Source: CADEFF01 sp964569315 (GTDB taxonomy: Bacteria; Pseudomonadota; Alphaproteobacteria; Dongiales; Dongiaceae). Taken from it: a stretch of DNA of 8,413 bases. Both the position numbers and the translations under genes were made by a program. Positions 1-6,725 of this stretch are shown here, one piece after another; the stretch's first letter is position 1, and every line of letters begins with the position of its first letter. Location of the stretch: positions 1-8,413 of the forward strand of contig CAZMUZ010000143.1 in NCBI GenBank assembly GCA_964569315.1, given 5' to 3'. The notes below the pieces were generated by a model. The model did no database searches, was not told the origin of the DNA, and was given only the letters and a program-made list of their open reading frames with translations.

Positions 1-2087
1 TCGAGCGCTTCCGCGCCTTCGGCGGCGCGCAATCCTATCCCTCGCGCACCAAGGACAAGGACGACGTCGATATCTCGACCGGCTCCGTTGGGCTCGGCGC
101 GGCCTTGACCATCTTCGCGAGCCTCGCCCAGGATTATCTCGCGGCGAAGCCCTGGGCGAAGCCGGGGCCGGAAGGGCGCTTCGTGGCGCTGGTCGGCGAC
201 GCGGAGCTCGACGAGGGCAATATCTACGAGGCGCTGCTCGAAGGCTGGAAGCACGGGCTCCGCAATTGCTGGTGGGTGATCGACTACAACCGCCAGAGCC
301 TCGACGCCACCATCAGCGACAAGCTCTACGAGAAGGTCGAGAACCTCTTCCGCGCCATGGGCTGGGAGGTGGTGACGCTGAAATATGGCCGCATGCTGGA
401 GGCGGCCTTCGGCGAGCCCGGCGGCGAGGCGCTGCGGCGCTGGATCGACGAATGCCCGAACAGCCTTTATGCGGCGCTGACCTACGAGGGCGCCGCTGCC
501 TGGCGGCGCCAGCTCATCGCCGATATCGGCGACGAGCCGGGGGCGGGCGCGCTCGTCGAGCGGCGCAGCGACGCGGAGCTGGCGCGGCTCATGACCAATC
601 TCGGCGGCCACGATCTCGGCCTGCTGCTCGACGCCTTCGCCGCCGCCGGCCGCGACAGGCCGGTCTGCTTCATCGCCTACACGGTGAAGGGCTACGGTCT
701 GCCTTTCGCCGGCCACAAGGACAACCATGCCGGCATCATGACGCCGGACCAGATGCAGGGCTTCCGCGCCGCGCTCGGCATCGCCGAGGGCGAGGAGTGG
801 GAGCCGCTTGCCGGCATCGCCGAACCCGAGGCCGCCAGGCTCCGCGACTTCCTCGCCGCGGTGCCCTTCGCCAGGGGCCGCGACCGCCGCAAGACCGCGC
901 CCGCCATCCCGGTGCCGGCCGGCATCGCCGTCCCGCGCAGCCAGTTCATGTCGACGCAGGAAGGCTTCGGCAAGCTCCTCGCCGAGATCGCGCGGCAGGA
1001 TGCGCCGCTCGCCGACCGCATCGTCACCACCTCGCCCGACGTCACCGTCTCGACCAACCTCGGGCCCTTCGTCAATCGTCGCGGCCGGTTCGCGCGGGCG
1101 GGGCAGGAGGATCCCTTCCAGAGCCGCAAGCTCGCCTCGGCGCAGCGCTGGGCCGCCGGGCCGCAGGGGCAGCATCTCGAGCTCGGCATCGCCGAGAACA
1201 ACCTCTTCCTGCTGCTGGGCGCGCTCGGCCTCACCCATAGCTGGTTCGGCGAGCGGCTCATCCCCGTCGGCACGCTCTACGATCCCTTCATCCAGCGCGG
1301 GCTCGATGCGCTCAACTATGCCTGCTACCAGGATGCGCGCTTCATCCTGGTCGCCACGCCCTCCGGCATCACGCTGGCGCCCGAGGGCGGCGCGCATCAG
1401 TCGATCGGCACGCCGCTCATCGGCACGGCGCAGGACGGGCTCGCCTATTTCGAGCCGGCCTATGTGGACGAGCTCGCGGCCATCCTGCGCTGGGGCTTCG
1501 ATTATGTGCAGCGCCATGGCGAGCCGCGCGAGAAGGACTGGCTGCGCGACGCGACGGGCGGCTCGCTCTATCTCCGTCTCTCGACACGGCCGCTGGAGCA
1601 GCCGATCCGAGAGACGACCGAAGCATGGGAGGAGGCGGTCATCCAGGGCGGCTACTGGCTGCGCCCGCCGGCGCCGGGCGCGCGGCTCGCCCTCGTCTAT
1701 GCGGGCGCGGTCGCGCCGGAGGTGCAGACGGCGGCCGGGCTCCTCGCCGAGCATTATCCCGACCTCGCGGTGCTTGCCGTCACCTCTGCCGACCGGCTCT
1801 CGGCCGGCTGGCAGGCCGCGGAGAAGGCGCGGCAGCTATCGGGCGGGGCGGGGGAGCCGAGCTATATCGAACGGCTCATCCAGCCGCTCGACCGGCGCGC
1901 CCTGCTGGTGACGGTGCAGGACGCCCACCCGCTGACGCTCGCCTGGCTCGGCGCCGTCGCCGGCCACCGCACCAAGGCGCTCGGCGTCGAGCATTTCGGG
2001 CAGTCCGGCGATATCGGCAGCCTCTATCGCCATCACCGCATCGATGCGCGCGCGATCCTCGAGGCGGTGCGGGCGGCACGGCCCTGA
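1..2087 (+). CDS. Thiamine-diphosphate-dependent E1 enzyme, AceE-like / transketolase family (5' end missing)
   Basis: The frame is open from base 3 to a TGA at 2085-2087, giving 694 visible residues. No start lies inside the window, because codons before the first possible start (TTG at 105) already read as conserved family sequence. The protein resembles the single-chain pyruvate dehydrogenase E1 (AceE), which decarboxylates pyruvate on thiamine diphosphate in the pyruvate dehydrogenase complex. Visible residue 65 begins the cofactor motif GDAELDEGN (usually GDG), with the paired Asn at residue 96 in IDYN. Further on are GGHD and TVKGYG, then the pyrimidine-domain motif ELGIAENN with the presumed cofactor-activating Glu at 398. 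A C-terminal domain ends in GVEHFGQSGD and RHH. AceE of E. coli has 887 residues, so roughly 100-200 N-terminal residues are missing. No E2 or E3 gene follows, so the substrate is not certain: it could act on pyruvate, another 2-oxo acid or a sugar phosphate. Family assignment is firm; the reaction is inferred. Confidence 0.85.
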   Translation, partial: ERFRAFGGAQSYPSRTKDKDDVDISTGSVGLGAALTIFASLAQDYLAAKPWAKPGPEGRFVALVGDAELDEGNIYEALLEGWKHGLRNCWWVIDYNRQSLDATISDKLYEKVENLFRAMGWEVVTLKYGRMLEAAFGEPGGEALRRWIDECPNSLYAALTYEGAAAWRRQLIADIGDEPGAGALVERRSDAELARLMTNLGGHDLGLLLDAFAAAGRDRPVCFIAYTVKGYGLPFAGHKDNHAGIMTPDQMQGFRAALGIAEGEEWEPLAGIAEPEAARLRDFLAAVPFARGRDRRKTAPAIPVPAGIAVPRSQFMSTQEGFGKLLAEIARQDAPLADRIVTTSPDVTVSTNLGPFVNRRGRFARAGQEDPFQSRKLASAQRWAAGPQGQHLELGIAENNLFLLLGALGLTHSWFGERLIPVGTLYDPFIQRGLDALNYACYQDARFILVATPSGITLAPEGGAHQSIGTPLIGTAQDGLAYFEPAYVDELAAILRWGFDYVQRHGEPREKDWLRDATGGSLYLRLSTRPLEQPIRETTEAWEEAVIQGGYWLRPPAPGARLALVYAGAVAPEVQTAAGLLAEHYPDLAVLAVTSADRLSAGWQAAEKARQLSGGAGEPSYIERLIQPLDRRALLVTVQDAHPLTLAWLGAVAGHRTKALGVEHFGQSGDIGSLYRHHRIDARAILEAVRAARP

Positions 2088-2142
2088 GGGGCGCAGGGCC
2101 GCGGCCCGACGATTCCCGAACCGAAGCGGGCCCGAAACGGAA

Positions 2143-2168
2143 GCGGGCGGGGAATGGCCCCCGCCCGC
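2143..2168. terminator. Putative bidirectional terminator hairpin
   Basis: GCGGGCGGGG (2143-2152) and CCCCGCCCGC (2159-2168) form a perfect 10-bp G+C stem around the 6-base loop AATGGC. It lies between the converging ends of the AceE-like gene (stop at 2087) and the 53-codon gene (stop at 2194), as expected for a shared terminator. There is no clear T tract on either side, only short T runs on the minus strand, so intrinsic termination is not proven. Confidence 0.5.
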
Positions 2169-2193
2169 GCCGTCTTCGAGAAAGTGGAGACGT

Positions 2194-2355
2194 CTATTTC
2201 GATCCCGGCGGCTTCGCGCCCGGGTTGCTCTGGCCCGTGTTCGGGCGCCCGCCGCTGCCATATTCCGCCTTGTAGGCGGATCCGCCGCCGGACTTGTCCT
2301 TGTTCTGCTTCGGCTTCTTCGCTTCGCGACTGCTGCGTTGCTGGCCTTTGGCCAT
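2194..2355 (-). CDS. Small basic low-complexity protein, 53 aa, unknown function
   Basis: ATG at 2355-2353 opens a 53-codon frame ending in TAG at 2196-2194. The protein starts MAKGQQRSSREAKKPKQNKD, continues with a Gly/Ser-rich stretch, and ends in a Gly/Pro/Asn-rich tail finishing KPPGSK. It is rich in Lys, Arg, Gln, Ser and Gly, has almost no hydrophobic residues, no signal peptide and no membrane segment, so it is probably intrinsically disordered. Support for its being real comes from a near-consensus AAGGAGG five bases before the ATG, a clean position between two larger genes, and a hairpin after the stop. Small proteins starting MAKGQ-RS-REAKKPK are familiar to me as uncharacterised hypothetical proteins of alphaproteobacteria, but that is recollection. 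The basic N-terminus could suit nucleic-acid binding; no function is claimed. Confidence 0.8.
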   Translation of the reverse strand: MAKGQQRSSREAKKPKQNKDKSGGGSAYKAEYGSGGRPNTGQSNPGAKPPGSK

Positions 2356-2360
2356 CTCTG

Positions 2361-2367
2361 CCTCCTT
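2361..2367 (-). promoter_or_regulatory. Ribosome binding site of the 53-aa gene
   Basis: The plus-strand bases CCTCCTT read AAGGAGG on the minus strand, a near-perfect anti-Shine-Dalgarno match. Five bases (CAGAG) separate it from the ATG at 2355. It fixes the start and is the strongest ribosome binding site I found in the window, pointing to efficient translation of this tiny gene. Confidence 0.8.
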
Positions 2368-2765
2368 GGTGTCGGGGCGCGCCCACGATCGTCGGGCCGG
2401 GATCGGCCGCGTCGGGACTCGGAGCGTCCGCCCACATCGGCAGCGAAATCTTTACGCTGTCGTCGCGGAAGCGCCAGAGGCTTTTGACGGCCCGCCACCT
2501 GACGGGAAATCCGGCGGCGGATGTCGGAAAATCGGGGAAGCCAGGAGGGGGCGAGTGCCCCGGCCGCGCATCCGGCGCATCCCGGCATGGTTTCCCGTTC
2601 CTGAAGAAACGGGATGAAGAAATACTTGCGATATTCTGAAGAAATATCTTGGTGCTGGAATAATTTACCACATCGCCCGGTGGCATTTATTTGACTTTTT
2701 AGACGTGGTCGCGCGATGGTGGCGCTCGCGCCGGTGCAGGATGCACCACAGAGGAGCGTTCCAGG
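2368..2765. promoter_or_regulatory. Divergent intergenic region with an A+T-rich patch upstream of the EAL gene
   Basis: This stretch separates the minus-strand 53-aa gene from the plus-strand PAS/EAL gene and must hold promoters for both. Bases 2368-2580 are ordinary G+C-rich DNA in which I see no credible gene. Bases about 2590-2705 are much richer in A+T than their surroundings. TTGACT at 2691-2696 is a good -35-like hexamer for the plus strand, but the matching -10 (GATGGT at 2715-2720, 18-base spacer) is poor. GAGGAG at 2751-2756 is the ribosome binding site of the EAL gene, nine bases before its ATG. Promoter positions are tentative. Confidence 0.4.
2594..2648. repeat. Two inverted repeats sharing the loop CTGAAGA, with three TGAAGAAA copies
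   Basis: The first inverted repeat is CCCGTT (2594-2599) with AACGGG (2608-2613); the second is GATATT (2630-2635) with AATATC (2643-2648). The arms differ in sequence, yet both loops end in the same seven bases, CTGAAGA. The word TGAAGAAA occurs at 2602-2609, 2615-2622 and 2637-2644, so the last two start 22 bases apart, about two helix turns. The cluster lies just upstream of the TTGACT element of the EAL gene. It could be an operator for a regulator binding on one helix face, or a pair of small RNA hairpins. No regulator is identified. Confidence 0.45.
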
Positions 2766-4598
2766 ATGGACGGTTCGGTCAAATGGCCTCTTGCGGGCTT
2801 TTCCCTGCGTTCGCGCAGCGATGATGCCGACTCCGGCGCAAGCCGCCCCGCTTCCCGCAGCCGCAGGGCCGGCGCCCGCACCGCCAAGGGGCGCGCCGCG
2901 GCACCGAAGCCGCCAGAAATCCCGACCGGCCCGATTCCGGCCGGCCCGGCGCCCGCCGCCGATCCCGTCGATTTCGCGGCCGAGCTGCGCAGCCAGCGCG
3001 ACCGCTTCGTCGCCTTCGCCTTCGCCGCCGCCGACATGCTGATCGAGGTCGATTCCGCCATGAATGTCCGCTATGCGGGCGGCGCCGTGACCTCGCTCAC
3101 CGGTGCCGCACCGGAGCGGCTCGTCGGCCGTTCCTGCCTCGATCTGGTGAGCGCCCCCGACCGCGCCTTCGTCAAGGCGGCGCTCGCCGCAGCGGCGAAG
3201 CGCAAGCGTTTCGGCCCGGTCACCGTCCGGCTCGCCAGCGGCAATTGCGAGCCGGTGCTGACCGCCCTCTATGGCGCGAGCCTGCCGCAGCGGGATGGCG
3301 GCCATCTCTTCCTCGCGATGCGGGTCATGGGTCCGGTCGGCAAGATGGCCGGCGCGGCGCTCGAGGGGCGCGGCAAGCTGCTCGACCGCGACGCCTTCTC
3401 GGCCTTCGCGACGGCGTTCTCGCAGTCGCGCGGCGGGCTCATGGAATCCTGCAAGATGACCCTGCTGACGCTGGGCGGTCTCGAGGGGCTGGCGAAGCAA
3501 CTCGACCGCGACGCCGAGGCGGGGCTGATGGCCGAGATCGCGGCCCATCTGCAGGCGAATTCGATCGACGGCGCCGCCGCGGGACGGCTCGGCGGCGAGA
3601 AATTCGGCTTCCTCCACGAGGCTGCGCTCGACGCGGCCATGGTCGAGGCCCTGATCGGCGACTGCGCCCGGCGCGCCGATCCGACGGGACAGGGGATCAG
3701 TGTGCGTACCACCACCATTTCGCTGGCGAACGACGACCTCTCCGAGGCCGACAAGGCGCGGGCGCTCGTCTACACCATCAACAAGTTCGCCAGCACCCAT
3801 CGGGATTTCGGCATCGCCGAGCTCTCCGAGGGCTACCGGCTGATGATCGCCGACACGGCGACGCGGATGCGCGAGTTCCGCCAGACCATCCAGGACGGCG
3901 CGGTCGATGTGGTGTTCCAGCCGATCGTCGGGATCCAGAACCGCAAGCTGCACCATTACGAGGCGCTGGCGCGGCTCCGCGACAGCGACAGCGGCTCGCC
4001 GGTGAAGTTCATCCAGTTCGCCGAGGAGACCGGCCTCATCGGCGAGTTCGACCTGCTGATGTGCCGCAAGATCGTCGAGAAGATGCTGAAGGCGCGCGAC
4101 AACCGAAGCGAGCTCAAGGTCGCGGTCAACCTCTCGACCCGATCGCTCGAGACGCCGGGCGCGGTGGACGAGCTGATGCGGCTCCTCGCGCGCTGCGGGG
4201 CGCTCCGCGGCGATCTCATGTTCGAGATCACGGAATCCTGGAAGATCGTCGATCTCGAGGCGGCGGCGAACGTCATCCTCGGCATCCGCGAGCGCGGCTT
4301 CCCGATCTGCCTCGACGATTTCGGCGCCGGCGCCACGACGTTCCAGTATCTCCGCGCCCTCAAGGTCGATTACGTGAAGATCGACGGGCTCTATGTGCGC
4401 GAATGTCTGACCCGGCAGAACGGCCGCGCCTTCCTGCGCTCCATGGCGACGCTCTGCCGGGACCTCGGGGTGCAGGCGGTGGGCGAGATGGTGGAGACCG
4501 AGGCGACGGCGACCTTCCTCCAGGACTCCGGCATCCTGCTCGGCCAGGGCTATCTCTTCGGCAAGCCGAAGCTGGGCGCGCTCAGCGGCAGCCTCTGA
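2766..4598 (+). CDS. PAS - degenerate GGDEF - EAL protein, predicted cyclic-di-GMP phosphodiesterase
   Basis: The ATG at 2766 has GAGGAG nine bases upstream; the gene ends TGA TAA, a double stop. The 610-aa protein has an Arg/Ala/Pro-rich, probably disordered N-terminus (about 1-70), a PAS-like sensory domain (about 80-190), a degenerate GGDEF-like domain (about 205-370) and a C-terminal EAL domain (about 375-605). EAL domains hydrolyse cyclic di-GMP to linear pGpG. The metal and catalytic residues expected of an active EAL domain are present: E399 in EAL, N455 in VNLS, E487 in FEITES, D517 and D518 in DDFG, K538 in VKIDG, E574 and E577 in EMVE, and Q594 in QGYLFGKP. The GGDEF signature is GGEKF (276-280), with Lys for a key acidic residue, so cyclase activity is unlikely and this domain may instead regulate. 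No membrane segment or signal peptide is seen, so it should be cytoplasmic. The sensed signal is unknown. It appears to be a single-gene unit. Confidence 0.9.
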   Translation: MDGSVKWPLAGFSLRSRSDDADSGASRPASRSRRAGARTAKGRAAAPKPPEIPTGPIPAGPAPAADPVDFAAELRSQRDRFVAFAFAAADMLIEVDSAMNVRYAGGAVTSLTGAAPERLVGRSCLDLVSAPDRAFVKAALAAAAKRKRFGPVTVRLASGNCEPVLTALYGASLPQRDGGHLFLAMRVMGPVGKMAGAALEGRGKLLDRDAFSAFATAFSQSRGGLMESCKMTLLTLGGLEGLAKQLDRDAEAGLMAEIAAHLQANSIDGAAAGRLGGEKFGFLHEAALDAAMVEALIGDCARRADPTGQGISVRTTTISLANDDLSEADKARALVYTINKFASTHRDFGIAELSEGYRLMIADTATRMREFRQTIQDGAVDVVFQPIVGIQNRKLHHYEALARLRDSDSGSPVKFIQFAEETGLIGEFDLLMCRKIVEKMLKARDNRSELKVAVNLSTRSLETPGAVDELMRLLARCGALRGDLMFEITESWKIVDLEAAANVILGIRERGFPICLDDFGAGATTFQYLRALKVDYVKIDGLYVRECLTRQNGRAFLRSMATLCRDLGVQAVGEMVETEATATFLQDSGILLGQGYLFGKPKLGALSGSL

Positions 4599-4636
4599 TA
4601 ACAAACGCGCCGCCGGCTCGCGACGCCCGCCGCCGG

Positions 4637-4655
4637 GGCCGGGCGAAGCCCGGCC
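4637..4655. terminator. Putative bidirectional terminator hairpin
   Basis: GGCCGGGC (4637-4644) and GCCCGGCC (4648-4655) form a perfect 8-bp stem closed by a GAA loop. It lies in the 115-base gap between the converging EAL gene (stop at 4598) and the reductase gene (stop at 4714). No T tract follows on either strand, so it is a candidate terminator or 3'-end-stabilising structure, not a canonical intrinsic terminator. Confidence 0.45.
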
Positions 4656-4713
4656 AGGCGAAACCGGATCGGGGGAAACCGGCCGGGGGGAGGCCAGACA
4701 GCGGCAGGCGGGA

Positions 4714-5607
4714 TCAGCCGCGCTTGCCCATCACCTCCATGAGCGCCGGAAAGCCGTGCTTGCCATGGCCGGCCGCGATGGCGCGCTCGAAATAGCGCTG
4801 CACCAGCTTCGGCAGGTCCGCCTCGACGCCGAGGCCCTCGCTCAGCTTCACCGTCTCGGCGAAGGCGGCGGCGTAGGTATCGATGTCGGCCTCGGGCTTC
4901 GCATAGTCGCGCTCGATCATGTTCCGCCCGAATTGCTGCATCGCCGCCTGCCGGCTCGGCAGCCGCTCGATCAGCGTCTCGACATAGAGCTCGAGCGGGA
5001 TCCCCGCGGCGCGGCAGAGGGCGCCGCCGTGGAAATAGGCGGCCCAGCTCGCGAAGGAGAAGGAGAACATCGCCTGCTCGAAGGCGGGCGCGCTGCCCGG
5101 CTTGTCGCCGACATATTTCGACCGGCCGATGGAGGCGAGCATCGCCTCGTTCGCTTCGAAGGCGCGGCGGTTGCCGGAATAGACCACGATGCAGCGCCGC
5201 TGCAGCACGTCGTCGGGATAGCCCAGGATCGCGCCGTCGAGATAGGCGATGCGATGCGCCCCGGCCCAGGCCGCGAGCCCGGCCGAGGTCGCCGGCGCGA
5301 GCGTGCTGAGCTGGATCAGCGCCCGTCCATCGAGCGCGCGGACGACATCCGGCGATTTCAGCAACGCCTCGCTCGCCGCCTCGCCGGTGATGCAGAGGAG
5401 GGCGGTCTCGGCATTGCGGATGGCGTCGGCGGGCGTGGCCGCCACCTCCGCGCCGCCATGCTTCAGCGCCTCGGCCTTCTCCGGCGAGCGGTTCCAGACC
5501 GCGACGCGATGCCCGCTCGCGATCAGCGCCGTCGCGAGCGCCGCCCCCATGCGCCCGAGGCCCAGCACCGCGACCGCCTGCTGCCCCGCCATCTCGCCGA
5601 TCGCCAT
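4714..5607 (-). CDS. NAD(P)-dependent reductase, imine reductase / beta-hydroxyacid dehydrogenase family
   Basis: The ATG at 5607-5605 gives 297 aa, the usual size for the family, with TGA at 4716-4714. GGGGGAA a few bases upstream is a plausible ribosome binding site; an in-frame ATG at 5592 (residue 6) is an alternative start. The Rossmann motif GLGRMG is at 16-21, and VWNRSPEK (37-44) places Arg40 and Ser41 where NADP-preferring members bind the 2'-phosphate. YLDGAILGYP (122-131) and the C-terminal AAGHGKHGFPALMEVMGK match imine reductases such as the Streptomyces kanamyceticus enzyme, which reduce cyclic imines to amines. The catalytic Lys of true hydroxyisobutyrate-type dehydrogenases is absent. 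At the position of the imine reductase catalytic Asp I align Glu177. The family is dimeric, with the active site between the N-terminal domain and the partner's helical C-terminal domain. The natural substrate cannot be read from sequence. It is transcribed divergently from the glutathione transferase gene. Confidence 0.85.
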   Translation of the reverse strand: MAIGEMAGQQAVAVLGLGRMGAALATALIASGHRVAVWNRSPEKAEALKHGGAEVAATPADAIRNAETALLCITGEAASEALLKSPDVVRALDGRALIQLSTLAPATSAGLAAWAGAHRIAYLDGAILGYPDDVLQRRCIVVYSGNRRAFEANEAMLASIGRSKYVGDKPGSAPAFEQAMFSFSFASWAAYFHGGALCRAAGIPLELYVETLIERLPSRQAAMQQFGRNMIERDYAKPEADIDTYAAAFAETVKLSEGLGVEADLPKLVQRYFERAIAAGHGKHGFPALMEVMGKRG

Positions 5608-6038
5608 GCCATTCCCCCGACGCCGATCGCCCGCGGCAGCCGCGCCGGGGCGGCTCTCTGCTATCAGCGGCGGGGGAAATGCGCCAGCCCTTCCGGGACG
5701 TGGGGCGCCGGCCGCAGCCCTCGGTGTGCCGGCCGCATTGCGCGCCCGTCGCCGCCTCGGTGGCATTGCGCGCATCCGGCGTGCCCGGCCGGCTGCACAT
5801 CCGGGCCTGCTGCCATCGGGACGTCCGGGGGTGCCGCCAGAACCCATCGCCGCTTTCGACCGGCGGCGCCCGGACCCATCGCCGCGTTGCGGCGGCGGCC
5901 CAACCAAACCCGCATTGCGGTGGCGCCCGGACCCATCGCCGCATCGCGGCGGCGCCCCAACGACGCGCGCCGCTTTGATCCGCCTGCGCGGCCATGCGAC
6001 GATGCGCGCTTCCGCCCCCCACATCCCGCGAGGTCGCC
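5608..6038. promoter_or_regulatory. Divergent intergenic region between the reductase and glutathione transferase genes
   Basis: These 431 bases lie between the two divergent starts and contain no gene I can support, although high G+C leaves several frames open by chance. They hold the palindromic repeat array described separately and a direct repeat GCATTGCGCGC at 5735-5745 and 5763-5773, 28 bases apart. Promoters are not clear: TTGATC at 5975-5980 with GACGAT 17 bases later is only a weak match for the transferase gene. GCGAGG at 6028-6033 is that gene's ribosome binding site. Confidence 0.4.
5842..5963. repeat. Array of about four short palindromic repeat units
   Basis: The 12-base core ACCCATCGCCGC starts at 5842, 5874 and 5931, and a shortened related unit starts at 5908, giving units of about 32, 34, 23 and 33 bases. 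Each unit carries a small inverted repeat. The second reads CGCCGC-GTT-GCGGCG (5880-5894) and the fourth CGCCGC-ATC-GCGGCG (5937-5951), both perfect 6-bp stems with three-base loops. The third is CCGC-ATT-GCGG (5910-5920), and the first is similar with a longer loop. Loop bases vary while stems are kept, which suggests selection for structure or copying of a REP-like extragenic palindrome. It lies wholly between genes. Confidence 0.6.
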
Positions 6039-6725
6039 ATGGCAACCTATCGGCTGGTCAGCTTCAAGAGCTGCCCCTATGTGCAGCGCGTCGCGATCGT
6101 GCTGCGCGAGAAGGGCATCGCGTTCGAGTTCCAGCATATCGAGCCCGACAACCGGCCCGACTGGTTCCGCGCGATCTCGCCGCACAACAAGGTGCCGGTG
6201 CTCCGCATCGACGACCGGACGGCGCTCTTCGAATCCGGCGCCATCGCCGAATATCTGGACGAGACGCACGCGCCGCGCCTCCATCCCGAGGACCCGGCCG
6301 CGCGCGCCCATAACCGCGCCTGGATCGAATGGCTCGGAACCTTCATCGATCTGGCGTCGGGCCACGCCTATGCCGCGAGCGAGTCGGATTACGGCAAGGC
6401 GGCGGCGCAGGTGCCGGCGGCCTTCGAGAAGCTCGAGAAGGCGCTGGCGCAGAATGCCGGCCCCTTCTTCAACGGCGCGCGCTACTCGCTGGTGGATGCG
6501 GCCTATGCACCCTTCCTGCAGCGGCATCTCTTCCTGGAGCGCATCCGGAAGCTCGGCCATATTGACCGCTTCCCGCGCGTGAAGGCCTGGGCCGAGGCGC
6601 TCAGCAACCGCCCCTCGACGCACAGCTTCCCACCCGAGGAGTTCGAGGCGATGTATCGCGCGGCGGTGAAGGGGCGGAAGGTGTGGATGTCGCAGTTCGT
6701 GGATGGGGCGAAGGCGGCGGAGTAG
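6039..6725 (+). CDS. Glutathione S-transferase family protein with CPY active-site motif
   Basis: The ATG at 6039 is chosen because GCGAGG lies five bases upstream and the thioredoxin-like fold starts at once (ATYRLVSFKSCPY). An upstream in-frame ATG at 5994 would add 15 residues with no family resemblance. The 228-aa product has an N-terminal thioredoxin-like domain (about 3-80) and an all-helical C-terminal domain (about 90-215). Cys12 in SCPY is the likely catalytic residue, as in omega-type and related Cys-class transferases. Val52-Pro53 supplies the cis-proline that binds glutathione, and Glu65-Ser66 in FESGAIAEYLDE binds its gamma-glutamyl part. Cys-class members often act as thiol transferases or reductases of glutathione adducts more than as conjugating enzymes. 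No signal peptide, so cytoplasmic. The divergent reductase neighbour might hint at shared detoxification, but that is weak. Stop is TAG at 6723-6725. Confidence 0.88.
   Translation: MATYRLVSFKSCPYVQRVAIVLREKGIAFEFQHIEPDNRPDWFRAISPHNKVPVLRIDDRTALFESGAIAEYLDETHAPRLHPEDPAARAHNRAWIEWLGTFIDLASGHAYAASESDYGKAAAQVPAAFEKLEKALAQNAGPFFNGARYSLVDAAYAPFLQRHLFLERIRKLGHIDRFPRVKAWAEALSNRPSTHSFPPEEFEAMYRAAVKGRKVWMSQFVDGAKAAE

Noticed and set aside
2154..2639. A 161-codon plus-strand frame after the AceE-like gene
   Set aside because: Overlaps the well-supported 53-aa gene on the other strand, has no ribosome binding site or domain, and reads through the inverted repeats.
1836..4604. A 922-codon open frame on the minus strand across three regions
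   Set aside because: It runs antisense to the AceE-like 3' end, overlaps the 53-aa gene and opposes the whole EAL gene. Its sequence is Arg/Glu/Ala low complexity with no domain; it is a by-product of high G+C at third positions.
5842..5963. CRISPR array
   Set aside because: Units are contiguous palindromes of 23-34 bases without unique spacers of constant length, and no cas gene is present.
5679..5978. A 99-codon plus-strand frame upstream of the transferase
   Set aside because: No ribosome binding site, no recognisable domain, and its second half is translation of the repeat array.
5608..6045. Extension of the reductase frame upstream to an ATG at 6045 (443 aa)
   Set aside because: The added 146 residues translate the palindrome array into repetitive Arg/Gly/Pro sequence, overlap the transferase start, and have no family counterpart. 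The ATG at 5607 gives the normal length.
4756..6582. A 608-codon plus-strand open frame opposite the reductase
   Set aside because: Antisense to a clear Rossmann enzyme and runs out of frame into the transferase gene. Composition is Arg/Ala-rich with no recognisable motif.
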